Assembly: GCF_900100875.1 (NCBI RefSeq)
Contig: NZ_FNKQ01000002.1
Location: 682,001-746,000 of the forward strand
Direction: 5' to 3'
Source of the DNA: Halopelagius longus
GTDB lineage: Archaea; Halobacteriota; Halobacteria; Halobacteriales; Haloferacaceae
DNA: 64,000 nt
Positions within the stretch are counted from its first letter, which is position 1. Each line of letters begins with the position of its first letter. Both the position numbers and the translations under genes were made by a program. Positions 17,278 through 25,938 of the stretch are shown in pieces. Below the pieces are notes generated by a model, which ran no database searches, was not told the origin of the DNA, and saw only the letters and a list, made by a program, of their open reading frames with translations.

Positions 17278-17963
17278 GTCGTGTACTCCTCCGTCGCTTC
17301 CTCGGTGAGTCGCCCGTCCACCAAGTTCACCACGCGGTCGGCGTACTGCCGCAGTTGGTCGTCGTGCGTGACGGCGATGACGGCGACGTCCTCCTCGACT
17401 TTGAGCTCCGTGAACAGTTCGAGCACGTCGCGTCCCGTCTCCCGGTCTAAGTTCCCCGTCGGTTCGTCGGCCAACAGGATGCGCGGCGAGTTGATGAGCG
17501 CCCGGGCGATTGCGACGCGTTGCTTCTGCCCGCCGGAGAGTTGGTCGGGACGGTGGTGGAGTCGTTCGCCGAGGCCCACCCGGTCGAGCAGTCGCGTCGC
17601 TCGTTCTCTCGCCGTCGGGTCGTCGCCGAACAGCGTGGGCACCTCGACGTTCTCGACGGCCGACAGCGTCGGGATCAGGTAGAAGTTCTGGAAGATGAAG
17701 CCGATGGAGCGCTTCCGCTCCCGCGTCATCTCCTCGTCCGAGAGGTCGGTCACGTCGCGTCCGTCGAGGTTGACGACGCCCTCGGAGGGCACGTCGAGGA
17801 GTCCGAGGACGTTGAGCATCGTGGACTTGCCGCTGCCGGAGGGCCCCATGACCGCGACGAACTCCCCGGGTTCGGCGGCGAAATCGACCTGCTTCAGCGC
17901 TTCGACGGTCTCCGTACCGCTCTCGTAGCGCTTCCACACGTCGACGAGTTCGATTATCGACAT
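17274..17963 (-). CDS. LolD/MacB-type ABC transporter ATP-binding protein
   Basis: 229-residue nucleotide-binding protein. Walker A GPSGSGKSTMLNVLG, Q-loop region FIFQNFYLIPTLSAVENV, signature LSGGQKQRVAIARAL, Walker B ILLADEPTGNLD and the switch histidine in AVTHDDQL are all present. The DEPTGNLD form is characteristic of the MacB/LolD/FtsE group. The ATG at 17963, five codons' distance from nothing upstream but four bases after the CARDB gene stop, fits the usual N-terminus of the family. Pairs with the permease that follows. Confidence 0.93.
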   Translation of the reverse strand: MSIIELVDVWKRYESGTETVEALKQVDFAAEPGEFVAVMGPSGSGKSTMLNVLGLLDVPSEGVVNLDGRDVTDLSDEEMTRERKRSIGFIFQNFYLIPTLSAVENVEVPTLFGDDPTARERATRLLDRVGLGERLHHRPDQLSGGQKQRVAIARALINSPRILLADEPTGNLDRETGRDVLELFTELKVEEDVAVIAVTHDDQLRQYADRVVNLVDGRLTEEATEEYTT

Positions 17964-17967
17964 CGGA

Positions 17968-19419
17968 TTACTGTCGTCTGTACGCGTACGCTCCCACGCC
18001 GACGACGACGAGGAGGGCGGCGATACCGCCGACGAGGAGCGGCAGGCTGGGGAGCGAACCGCCGCCGCCGCCACCGCTCTGTACCGGTTCGGCCGGTTGC
18101 AGGTCGCGCACGTCCACCGCAGTTCGCTTCGTCCGCCGTTCGCCGTTCGAGAGGTACGTCACCTCCAACGGCACTTCGGAGGCGTTCTCGTCGATTTCAG
18201 CGTACACGTCGAACGAGACGAAGTCGCTGGACGGGATCGACCCGACGAAGTACTCCCGGTTGGGGCGGGCCGGCGTGACGTTCTCCGTCGGCAGGACGCG
18301 GACCACGACGCTATCGACCTGCGAGAGGCCGACGTTGCTGGTGCTTCCGGAGATGTGGAGTCGGCCCTCCTCCATCTCGTAGTCGATACCCGTTAGCTCG
18401 ACCGCGCCGGGGTTGGCCGTGTAGTTGAGCGTCGTCGTCGTTTCGCTCTCCCGTCCGCCCGTCCGGTATCGCAGGCGCACGTCGAGGGGACCGCCGGAGA
18501 CGCCCGAGACGTTCAACTGCTTCGTCGTGGCGGCGTCGGCCGCCACCGCGCCCATCGGCCGTCGGAAGACGACGGTGCCGTTCCGGACGCCCTCGACTAC
18601 GGTCTCTTCGAGGCGGGCGTTCCCGAGGTTCGAGACGTCGACGACTATCGGCGGCGACGCCCCCGACGCGGCGACGCTCGCGTCGACCCGCACGTCCTCT
18701 CGGAGGGGGTCGGATCGGAGCGTCGCCGTGTCGGCGGCGACGCGCGTGTTCCCGCCCCGGGTCGTGTACTGCAGGCGCGCTTCGAGTTGCGACCGCCGCG
18801 CCGACGGCGTCACGGAGACGTTGAACGTGCGCGACTCGCCGGCGGCGAGGGTCGGCAGGACGCGCGTCGCGTTCCCCACGTCGGCGTCGGTTCCCGAGAG
18901 CGAGAGTCGGAGGTTCCGAACCGGCGCGTCCTCGCCGTTGGTCGCGGTCACCTCGATATCGTTCTCCGCGCCGACCACACCGTCGTCGGCGTCGATGCTG
19001 ATCTGCGGTCCGCCCTGCCTGACGGTCACGACGACGGGGTACTGCAGGCGGACGTACTCGCCGTCGCTCCGCCCGACGACGAACACGCGGAGTTCGCGCG
19101 TCCCGGGGTCGTCGAACGACGCGGTGAGGGGGACCTTCATTTCGGCCCCGGGCGGTATCGTCCCGAGGTCCTCCACCCGGGTGATGTCGTTCGTCCCGCC
19201 GCGGGTGCGGACGTACACGTCGGTAATCTCGAACGACGAACCGCTCTGGTCGGCGTTTCTGACGGTCGTCGAGACGGTGAACTGTTCGCCGGGCGCGGGT
19301 TGGTCGGGCGACACCGTGACGTTCGAGACGAAGGCGGTCGCCGGAGCGCCGTCTACCGCGCCGACGCCCGCCAACGCGGACGCGACGACCACCGCCGTCA
19401 GGAGGAGGGCTCGCTTCAT
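17968..19419 (-). CDS. Secreted CARDB-like protein with C-terminal membrane anchor (exporter partner)
   Basis: 483 residues. A Sec-type signal peptide (KRALLLTAVVVASALAGVGA) is followed by several beta-rich modules resembling COG1361/CARDB adhesion-type repeats (for example SNVTVSPDQPAPGEQFTVST), then a Gly-rich linker and a final helix LPLLVGGIAALLVVVGVGAYAY with a basic tail. It is the first gene of an operon with a MacB-type ATPase and permease, four bases ahead of the ATPase. I infer that it takes the place of the MacA-like adaptor as an external, membrane-tethered partner. The family call is good; the role is inference. Confidence 0.75.
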   Translation of the reverse strand: MKRALLLTAVVVASALAGVGAVDGAPATAFVSNVTVSPDQPAPGEQFTVSTTVRNADQSGSSFEITDVYVRTRGGTNDITRVEDLGTIPPGAEMKVPLTASFDDPGTRELRVFVVGRSDGEYVRLQYPVVVTVRQGGPQISIDADDGVVGAENDIEVTATNGEDAPVRNLRLSLSGTDADVGNATRVLPTLAAGESRTFNVSVTPSARRSQLEARLQYTTRGGNTRVAADTATLRSDPLREDVRVDASVAASGASPPIVVDVSNLGNARLEETVVEGVRNGTVVFRRPMGAVAADAATTKQLNVSGVSGGPLDVRLRYRTGGRESETTTTLNYTANPGAVELTGIDYEMEEGRLHISGSTSNVGLSQVDSVVVRVLPTENVTPARPNREYFVGSIPSSDFVSFDVYAEIDENASEVPLEVTYLSNGERRTKRTAVDVRDLQPAEPVQSGGGGGGSLPSLPLLVGGIAALLVVVGVGAYAYRRQ

Positions 19420-19627
19420 GTAAACTGAATCATATCTTTGCGCGGCGTCTCAAAAGAGTACCGCTGGTATTCGCGGGAGGGAAGCGACCTTCGCCAGTCG
19501 AACGCGCCGAACGGTCGTCCGCGTTCGGTCGAGGGGGACCGTCACCTCCGCGCGGCGTCTCGCCGCGCGTCTCGCGGCGGCGATTCGCCGTCCCGTCTCT
19601 CGTTCCCGTCCCGTGCATCCGCGCGAG

Positions 19628-19635
19628 TTTTTATG
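19628..19635 (+). promoter_or_regulatory. TATA box for the helicase gene
   Basis: TTTTTATG lies 25-32 bases before the ATG at 19660. The rest of the 240-base divergent region repeats the string GCGCGGCGTCTC near 19440 and 19550 but shows no gene. Confidence 0.5.
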
Positions 19636-19659
19636 GTAACACGGCACCAGACACGGACA

Positions 19660-21573
19660 ATGCACGTCCGGGACCTCCCCCTGCCGGACCGGATACGGGC
19701 CCACTACGAGTCGAAGGGTATCGAACAGCTCTACCCGCCACAGGCCGCCGCAGTCGAGGCGGGCGTCGCCGACGGCGACCGTCTGGTCGCCGCCATCCCC
19801 ACCGCCTCCGGGAAGACGTTCATCGCGGAACTGGCGATGCTCACCGCCGACGGCCCCGCGTTGTACATCGTCCCCCTGCGCGCCCTCGCCCGCGAGAAGT
19901 ACGAGACGTTCGCGGAACTGCCCGGCGTCAGCGTCGGCATCTCCACGGGCGACTTCGACTCGCCGGCGGAGGATTTGGGCGACAACGACATCGTCGTCGC
20001 CACCGCAGAGAAGGTCGATTCCGCCATCCGAAACGGCGCGTCGTGGGTGTCGGAGTTGGCCTGCGTCGTCGTCGACGAGGTGCACCTCCTCGGGTCGGAC
20101 GGCCGCGGCCCGACGCTGGAAGTCACGCTCGCCACCCTCCAACGGCGAGCGCCCGGCGTCCAAATCGTCGCCCTCTCGGCGACGGTGGACAACCCCGAGG
20201 ACATCGCCGAGTGGTTGGACGCCGAACTCGTCGAGACGACGTGGCGACCCGTCTCGCTCCGAACCGGCGTCTACGCCGAGGGGGCCGTGGCGTTCGACGA
20301 CGACTCGACGCTCGAGTGTCCGCCGGGCGACGTGGGGCCGAACGACGACCGAGACACCGAGGCCACCGCGGCACTCGTCACCGACGCCGTCGAGAACGGG
20401 GGACAGAGCGTCGCGTTCGTCCGGTCGCGCCGCGAGGCCGAATCGCTGGCCGAACGCCTCGCGCGGGAGGAACTCGTCTCCCGCCCGGAGATGGCCGACG
20501 CCGTCACCGAGTTAGACGGGACGGAGACCGGCGAGAGACTCGCCGACTGCGTCCGGAACGGCGTCGCCTTCCACCACGCCGGACTCCGGACGGGCCACCG
20601 CGCCCTCGTCGAGTCGGCGTTCCGCGACCGGAAACTGAAGGTCATCTGCGCGACGCCGACGCTCGCGGCGGGCGTCAACGTCCCCGCCCGTCGCGTCGTC
20701 GTCCGCGACCAGAAGCGCTACACCGGCGAGGAGATGGCGTGGCTTCCCGTCCTCGAAGTCCACCAGATGTGCGGCCGGGCGGGCCGGCCCCACCTCGACC
20801 CGTACGGCGAGGCGGTCCTCGTGGGCGACGACCGGTCCCGCGAGGAGTTGTGGGAGCGATACGTCGAGGCGGGACCGGAGGCGGTGGAGTCGAAACTCGC
20901 CGCCCGCGACGCCCTCCGGACGCACGTCCTCTCCGTCGTCGCCTCCGGGTTCGCCGACTCGAAATCCGGCGTGTTGGACCTCTTGGACGCGTCCTTTTTC
21001 GCTCACCAGTCTCCCGGCGTGGACCTCTCGGGACTCGTGGACGACGTGGCCGCCGAACTCGCGGAGATGTCGATGCTGACCGTCGAGGGCGACGCCCTCG
21101 CGGCGACGACGTTGGGCGAACAGGTGTCCCGGCAGTACGTCCGCCCCGAGACGGGCGCGCGCCTCGTCTCCGGCATCCGGACGGCCGAGGGGATGGCCGA
21201 CGAGAACGTGACGGCGCTGACGGCCCTCGAAATCGTCTGCGACACGCCGGACATGTACGGCACCTACCTCGGAAACAGGGAGCGGGCGGCGATGTACCGC
21301 TTCGCCACCCGCCACGCCGCGGAGTTCACCACCGACATGAACGCGACGGAGAACTTCGAGGAGTGGCTGAGCGCGGTCAAACTCGCGCGCATCCTCCGCG
21401 AGTGGGCCGACGGCGAGTCCGTCGAGACCATCGTGGAGAACTACCGCATCGGTCCGGGCGACTTGGAGTCCCGCATCGAACGCGCGGAGTGGCTTCTCGG
21501 GGCGGCGGACGCCGTCGCGGGCGTCGTGGACGCAGACCCCAGCGTGTTCCGCGCCGTCCGGTCGCGCCTCTGA
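19660..21573 (+). CDS. Hel308/Ski2-like DEAD/DEAH-box helicase
   Basis: 637-residue superfamily 2 helicase. Motif I is AIPTASGKT (K52), motif II is the DEVH box beginning D139, motif III LSATVDN, motif IV region QSVAFVRSRREAE, motif V CATPTLAAGVNVPARRVVVRD and motif VI QMCGRAGRP. After the RecA domains come a winged helix and a helical ratchet-like region, as in Hel308. It is about 100 residues shorter than a typical Hel308, so it may be a paralogue that lacks the final domain. Likely acts on stalled forks or structured DNA/RNA; the exact substrate is not known. Start supported by the TATA box. Confidence 0.88.
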   Translation: MHVRDLPLPDRIRAHYESKGIEQLYPPQAAAVEAGVADGDRLVAAIPTASGKTFIAELAMLTADGPALYIVPLRALAREKYETFAELPGVSVGISTGDFDSPAEDLGDNDIVVATAEKVDSAIRNGASWVSELACVVVDEVHLLGSDGRGPTLEVTLATLQRRAPGVQIVALSATVDNPEDIAEWLDAELVETTWRPVSLRTGVYAEGAVAFDDDSTLECPPGDVGPNDDRDTEATAALVTDAVENGGQSVAFVRSRREAESLAERLAREELVSRPEMADAVTELDGTETGERLADCVRNGVAFHHAGLRTGHRALVESAFRDRKLKVICATPTLAAGVNVPARRVVVRDQKRYTGEEMAWLPVLEVHQMCGRAGRPHLDPYGEAVLVGDDRSREELWERYVEAGPEAVESKLAARDALRTHVLSVVASGFADSKSGVLDLLDASFFAHQSPGVDLSGLVDDVAAELAEMSMLTVEGDALAATTLGEQVSRQYVRPETGARLVSGIRTAEGMADENVTALTALEIVCDTPDMYGTYLGNRERAAMYRFATRHAAEFTTDMNATENFEEWLSAVKLARILREWADGESVETIVENYRIGPGDLESRIERAEWLLGAADAVAGVVDADPSVFRAVRSRL

Positions 21574-21578
21574 GCCGC

Positions 21579-21593
21579 GGACGCTCAGCGTCC
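21579..21593 (+). terminator. Hairpin just after the helicase stop
   Basis: GGACGC and GCGTCC pair around a three-base loop (21579-21593), six bases past the stop codon. There is no long T-run after it, so it may end transcription only weakly. Confidence 0.3.
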
Positions 21594-21658
21594 CGTGATA
21601 GTTGATACCGCGCCATATCGGACAGTAGCGTTTCTAACGCCGTGAGAATCGCCTATCG

Positions 21659-21698
21659 TATATATGCTGTTACCCGCCGTTAGTACAGTTGTAAGAGG
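21659..21698 (+). promoter_or_regulatory. Promoter and ribosome binding site for the DoxX gene
   Basis: TATATAT at 21659-21665 is about 43-49 bases before the ATG, and GAGG at 21695-21698 is nine bases before it. This gene therefore seems to have a short leader with a Shine-Dalgarno signal. Confidence 0.5.
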
Positions 21699-21707
21699 AA
21701 CATTACG

Positions 21708-22274
21708 ATGGCAACTTCCACCAACACCCAACTCAGCAACACCTTCGAGAGCACCCTCGGCGGCACGACCGTTCGGGGCCGCGCCCACTCGCTCAGCGCG
21801 TGGTTCGTTCTCGCCCTTCGCCTCATGATGGGCGTGGCGTTCACGTGGGCCGGTGCGGAGAAGGTCCTCGGCGGGTTCAGCGCGCAGGGTTACCTCGTCG
21901 GCGCCACCGTGGCGAACGGAAGCCCCGCGGCGGACCTGTTCGTCGCGATGGGTTCGACGCCGTGGTTCGTCGCCTTCCTGAACGTCGCCGTCCCGTGGGG
22001 TGAACTGTTCATCGGCCTCGGCCTCATCGTCGGCCTCATGACCCGCCTCGCGGCGTTCTGGGGTGCGTTCATGATGTTCATGTTCTACCTCGGAAACTGG
22101 GACATCGCCCACGGCGTCATCAACGGCGACTTCGCCTACATGCTCGTGTTCCTCGCCGTCGCCGCGTTCGGCGCGGGCCGCATCCTCGGCCTCGACGCCC
22201 TCGTCGAGAACTACGACGTCGGCGGCCAGACCCTCGTCGAGAAGTACCCCGCCCTCGACTACATCCTCGGCTGA
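21708..22274 (+). CDS. DoxX family membrane protein
   Basis: 188 residues, with four helices after a polar N-terminus of about 30 residues. Typical DoxX features: the first helix with LALRLMMGVAFTWAGAEKVLGGF, then PWGELFIGLGLIVGLMTRLAAFWGAFMMFMFY, and a last helix AYMLVFLAVAAFGAGRILGLD. DoxX/DoxD proteins are linked to quinol oxidases, thiosulfate:quinone oxidoreduction or redox stress membrane complexes; none of those partners is beside it. Single-gene transcript with its own promoter and leader. Confidence 0.85.
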   Translation: MATSTNTQLSNTFESTLGGTTVRGRAHSLSAWFVLALRLMMGVAFTWAGAEKVLGGFSAQGYLVGATVANGSPAADLFVAMGSTPWFVAFLNVAVPWGELFIGLGLIVGLMTRLAAFWGAFMMFMFYLGNWDIAHGVINGDFAYMLVFLAVAAFGAGRILGLDALVENYDVGGQTLVEKYPALDYILG

Positions 22275-22418
22275 GATGGCCGACGGACGCAGCGAAAAAC
22301 CCTCTTTGTCGTGAACTCCTCCGCTCCACTGGTCGATACTGCGTCTCCGCTCTAGGAGTGATAGAGCTGCTCTGACTTCTCTCCCGTAACGTGAACCAAG
22401 AGACGAATCGGGGGAAGC

Positions 22419-22426
22419 ATATAACG
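22419..22426 (+). promoter_or_regulatory. TATA box for the 111-residue protein
   Basis: CATATAAC lies 28-35 bases before the ATG at 22454 in a locally AT-rich stretch. A short CTCTA/TAGAG inverted repeat lies further upstream and is probably incidental. Confidence 0.45.
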
Positions 22427-22453
22427 TTCCAGTAATAGTTACTTAACAGACAA

Positions 22454-22789
22454 ATGGGGAAGTCAGTCGATATATCGGGTAAATCGTTCGTCTACCTCGT
22501 CTTCGGGGTCCAGGTTGGGGTGTTCGGAGTCCTCCTGGTCGCACTCCTCCGGCGGTCCGGCGGTTTTGCCAGCGTCGCGTTGGCTCTCTTCTTCGCGTTC
22601 GTGGCCGTCGCGATGGTCGTCGGCCTGTGGCGGGTGAAGACCGACAACGTCGGAGAGTGGTACCACACGCCCGGAGACCCCCTGCACGACCCGCTCGCCC
22701 CCGGACAGATGGCCAAAGATCGGTGGCTGAAGGCGGTCAGTCTCCTCCCCGACGGCGACGACGAGGACGACGAGGACGACGAGGACTGA
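22454..22789 (+). CDS. Uncharacterised two-helix membrane protein with acidic tail
   Basis: 111 residues: helix one at about 11-33 (FVYLVFGVQVGVFGVLLVALL), helix two at about 38-58, then a soluble segment DNVGEWYHTPGDPLHDPLAP and a run of Asp/Glu at the C-terminus. Looks like a conserved haloarchaeal small membrane protein, but I cannot name its function. The leaderless-type TATA box supports the start. It converges on the DUF7521-like gene. Confidence 0.7.
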   Translation: MGKSVDISGKSFVYLVFGVQVGVFGVLLVALLRRSGGFASVALALFFAFVAVAMVVGLWRVKTDNVGEWYHTPGDPLHDPLAPGQMAKDRWLKAVSLLPDGDDEDDEDDED

Positions 22790-22830
22790 GAACGCGGTTG
22801 CCCGCACCGACCGGCCGCGTCGCAGGCTCC

Positions 22831-23124
22831 TCAATCGACGTACAGCGAGTACGTGATGACGGCGAATCCGATGAACGTCAGCGCGGAGTCGATGAGGACG
22901 CCCATCGCGAGGGAGACGTCGAGGAACGTGTCTATCACGCCCGCGATGAGCGCGCCGAAGGTGACGACGCTGAACCCGATCGCCAAGGCGCGGAGCGCCG
23001 GCGACCTCGTTCTGCGGTACGCCTTGAAACTGAAGTAGGTGATGAGGCCTCCGAGGATGAGGATGCCTGTCTTGACGATGATGAGCGCGGTGGTGACGGC
23101 GGGGGATGCGGTAGTGTGGGGCAT
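22831..23124 (-). CDS. DUF7521-like membrane protein
   Basis: 97 residues with three hydrophobic helices (about 10-30, 42-65, 70-95) and a conserved-looking KAYRRTRSPALRALAIGF loop between the first two. It resembles the haloarchaeal DUF7521 proteins that sit beside small winged-helix regulators. Its ATG shares one base with the stop of the upstream regulator (TAATG), so the two are translated together. Function unknown; a membrane signal partner for the regulator is a reasonable guess. Confidence 0.72.
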   Translation of the reverse strand: MPHTTASPAVTTALIIVKTGILILGGLITYFSFKAYRRTRSPALRALAIGFSVVTFGALIAGVIDTFLDVSLAMGVLIDSALTFIGFAVITYSLYVD

Positions 23125-23498
23125 TATGTCTCCTCCCTGACGGCGGTCCAGATGTCCGCGAGTCGTTCCTCCGGGGAGCGTTCGGTCCGCGTGATATCGA
23201 CCGAGAGATCCCGCTCGTCGGTGAGCAGGATTCTGACCTCCTCGAACGCCACCTCGTAGGTGGTCGCGTGGTGGCCGTCGGACCGAATCTCCGTCCCTTC
23301 GAGGAGGAGGTTCGCGTCCGTGAGGAGGTCCAACTTACGATACGTGGTCGAGAGGGGGATATCGCAGTCGTCGGATATCTCGCTCGCCGTCATGGGTTCG
23401 TCTAACGTTCTGATGATATCTCTGGCGTCCGCGTCGTCCAAAGCGCCGAAGACGGAGTCGAGCTCCGCCGACTCGCTCGCGGACTGCTCGCGTGCCAT
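23124..23498 (-). CDS. Winged-helix transcriptional regulator (ArsR-like)
   Basis: 124 residues. After an acidic N-terminus the helix-turn-helix spans about residues 25-75: DARDIIRTLDEPMTASEISDD followed by CDIPLSTTYRKLDLLTDANLL, the recognition helix and wing. The start at 23498 is favoured over one 20 codons upstream by a TATA-like box 23-32 bases before it. It forms a two-gene unit with a DUF7521-like membrane protein. No ligand-binding cysteines are seen, so a metal sensor is unlikely. Confidence 0.82.
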   Translation of the reverse strand: MAREQSASESAELDSVFGALDDADARDIIRTLDEPMTASEISDDCDIPLSTTYRKLDLLTDANLLLEGTEIRSDGHHATTYEVAFEEVRILLTDERDLSVDITRTERSPEERLADIWTAVREET

Positions 23499-23520
23499 TA
23501 ATTGGCCGTCGGAAGCGGAG

Positions 23521-23530
23521 GGTAATAACC
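23521..23530 (-). promoter_or_regulatory. TATA box for the regulator-DUF7521 pair
   Basis: GGTTATTACC on the minus strand, 23-32 bases before the ATG at 23498; leaderless spacing. Confidence 0.45.
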
Positions 23531-23579
23531 GTGGGGATGTCGTTCTTGCCGGCGTCACCCCGCCCGCGCCGGTCGTTTC

Positions 23580-24542
23580 TCACTCGTCTACCCGCGGGTC
23601 CAACGCCGCGTACGCCACGTCTTGAAGCAGATTTCCGACGACGCCGACGAGGATGACGAGCGTCGTCGTCCCGAGGACGAGGGGAACGTCCCTGTCGCGG
23701 ACGGCGGCGAGGCTCACCGCCCCGAGGCCGGGGATGTCGAAGACGAACTCCAACACGTAGACGTTCAACACGAGGACGCCGAGCAGGTCCGCGAACGTCA
23801 GCGTCACCAACGGGACGGCGGCGTTCCGGACGACGTGGCGGGCGACCCGTCCGGGGGGCGCGCCCTTCGCCCGCACCAGTCGGACGAACTCCTCGCCGAG
23901 TACGTCCGCCGACAGCGACCGGGCGTACCGGAGTTGACTCGCCGCGAGCGTCGTCGCGAGGACGGCGGTCGGAAGGACGTACCGCCTCGCGTTCTTCGCG
24001 GTGAGCACCCCCGCCTCGGTGTCGAATCCGGTCCCGTCCCACCCGAACGCGGTGCCGACCAACAAGAGGAGGACGCTCGCGAGGTAGAAGTTCGGAACGC
24101 CGTAGCCGAGGTAAGCGACCACGGCGCCGGCGCGGTCCGAAACGTCTCCTCGCCGCAACGCCGAGGCGACGCCCGCGGTCACGCCGCCGACGACGCTGAG
24201 TGCGACGGCGGGCACCACGTATCCGAGCGTGTACGGCGCGCGCCTGACGATGATGTCGGACACCGGCGCGCCCATGCTCTGTGAGCGACCGAACCGTAGC
24301 GTCACCACGTTCCGCATCCAGTGGGTGTACCGCCACCAGAGCGACTTATCGAGGTTGTGCGAGGCGCGGTACGCCGCCGCCGCGGCCTCCGGGTCCTCGC
24401 CGGCCATCGCGGCGTAGAACTTCACGAGGGAGACGTTCGGGTTCTCCGGCACGGCGACTAAGAGAAACACCGCCGTGAGGACGACGACGGCGGTGACGGC
24501 GGCGAAGGCGGCGCGACGGACGACGAAGTCGAGGCGACTCAC
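23580..24542 (-). CDS. DppB-type ABC transporter permease
   Basis: 320 residues, starting with GTG. One N-terminal helix, an external loop, then five helices. The coupling (EAA) loop reads EFVRLVRAKGAPPGRVARHVVRNAAVPLVT in outline, with the family glycine in place. This is the first permease half of a dipeptide/oligopeptide/nickel importer. The matching DppC half is encoded on the opposite strand 141 bases away, and there is no binding protein or ATPase gene in the neighbourhood, which is an unusual arrangement. Confidence 0.88.
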   Translation of the reverse strand: MSRLDFVVRRAAFAAVTAVVVLTAVFLLVAVPENPNVSLVKFYAAMAGEDPEAAAAAYRASHNLDKSLWWRYTHWMRNVVTLRFGRSQSMGAPVSDIIVRRAPYTLGYVVPAVALSVVGGVTAGVASALRRGDVSDRAGAVVAYLGYGVPNFYLASVLLLLVGTAFGWDGTGFDTEAGVLTAKNARRYVLPTAVLATTLAASQLRYARSLSADVLGEEFVRLVRAKGAPPGRVARHVVRNAAVPLVTLTFADLLGVLVLNVYVLEFVFDIPGLGAVSLAAVRDRDVPLVLGTTTLVILVGVVGNLLQDVAYAALDPRVDE

Positions 24543-24683
24543 GCGAAACGCCCCCGGGAGCGACGGCCGAACGCGGCGCGGACGCGGCGCATATCCGGTC
24601 GTGTGCGTCCCGACGACATATCAACGTTGTCGGGGAGACCGGACGACGTGGTCGGGGTGACCGGGGAGAGCGACGTAACTTAC

Positions 24684-25883
24684 ATGGACCTCCCGGAAGT
24701 GGCGGGAGACGTGACGGCGTCCGACGAACCCGGCGGGTCGGTCCCCCTCGCGTCGGGCGACGCCGAGTGGGACGAGGCGTCGTCCGGCTTACGTCTGCGT
24801 CCGCGAACCGCGGCACTCGCCGCTCTCGCCCTCGTGACGGGGTCGGTCGCGGCCTACGACTACGCCGTCGTCCCGCCGGAGACGCCGCTTGTCGCCGGAT
24901 ACGACCCAAGCGGTATCGACTGGCTGTTCGGGCTCTCCCTCGGCGTCTTCGCGCTGTACGTTCTCGTCCCCGCCGTTCGCCGCCCCGACCGGACGCGGGC
25001 GGTGTTGGCGGACGTTCGACGGAGTCGCGCGGCGACGGCGAGTCTCGCCTACCTCGCGGCGTTCTTCCTCGTCGGCCTGTTCGGCCCCTTCGTCCTCGGC
25101 CCGCCCTCGCCGGGACTCCTCGCCGCCGAGCAACCGCCGGTGTTCGGGAGCGTCTCGAACCTCATCGTCGGCAACTGCCTCGGAGAGGTGGCGGCCGGGC
25201 GGTGTCACGGTACGATGCGCTACCCGTTCGGGACGGACCCCTTCGGGAAGGACATGCTGCTCGTCACGGTGCAGGGCGCGCGCGTCGCCCTCGTCGTCGC
25301 CCTCGTCTCCTCGACGATTATCGTGCCCATCGCCGCCGCAGTCGGCGTGACGGCGGGCTACTTCGGCGGGCGCGCGGACGCACTGCTGATGCGCTACGTC
25401 GATATCCAACAGACCGTCCCGGCGGTCGTCGTCTACTTCATCGCGATATTCCTCTACGGTCGGAGCCTGTTTCTCATCGTGCTCGTGTTCGGGTTGCTCG
25501 GGTGGGGCGGCGTCGCCCGCATCGTCCGGAGCGAGGTGGTGAGCCTCCGAACCGAGCGCTACGTCACCGCCGCCAAGAGCGCCGGGGCGTCGGACCTCGA
25601 CGTGATTCGACGGCACGTCCTGCCGAACGTCGCGGGCACCGTCGTCGTCTCCACCGCCCAGCAGATTCCGTACCTCATCGTCGTCGAGGCGTCGCTGTCG
25701 TTCATGAAGCTGAACGCCATCGAACTCCCCTCGTGGGGCGAGACGATTCGCTGGGGGATGGGCGATTACTTCCCCCTCATGTGGTGGATATCGACGTGGC
25801 CCCTGCTCTGTCTCGTCGTGACGGCGACGGCGTTCGGCGTCTTCGGCGACGCCCTCCGGGACGCGTTGGACCCGCAGACCTGA
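24684..25883 (+). CDS. DppC-type ABC transporter permease with N-terminal extension
   Basis: 399 residues from the ATG at 24684. The frame stays open to a GTG at 24603, but those 27 codons use ATA, TCA, TTG and GTA, which this genome rarely uses, so the later start is preferred. Two additional helices (about residues 40-60 and 75-95) precede the usual DppC N-terminal helix. The core has the FGTDPFGKDMLLVTVQGARV motif and the EAA loop RYVTAAKSAGASDLDVIRRHVLPN in outline. Probably pairs with the divergent DppB. Solute unknown. Confidence 0.85.
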   Translation: MDLPEVAGDVTASDEPGGSVPLASGDAEWDEASSGLRLRPRTAALAALALVTGSVAAYDYAVVPPETPLVAGYDPSGIDWLFGLSLGVFALYVLVPAVRRPDRTRAVLADVRRSRAATASLAYLAAFFLVGLFGPFVLGPPSPGLLAAEQPPVFGSVSNLIVGNCLGEVAAGRCHGTMRYPFGTDPFGKDMLLVTVQGARVALVVALVSSTIIVPIAAAVGVTAGYFGGRADALLMRYVDIQQTVPAVVVYFIAIFLYGRSLFLIVLVFGLLGWGGVARIVRSEVVSLRTERYVTAAKSAGASDLDVIRRHVLPNVAGTVVVSTAQQIPYLIVVEASLSFMKLNAIELPSWGETIRWGMGDYFPLMWWISTWPLLCLVVTATAFGVFGDALRDALDPQT

Positions 25884-25938
25884 CGAGCCGAACCCGTCGT
25901 TAGCAAACGTTCTTCTCCGGCGGGAACGAGAACCGGCG

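Noticed and set aside
22360-22400. CTCTA/TAGAG inverted repeat near the 111-residue protein gene
   Set aside because: Five base pairs with a seven-base loop is expected by chance at this length, and it is not at a promoter position.
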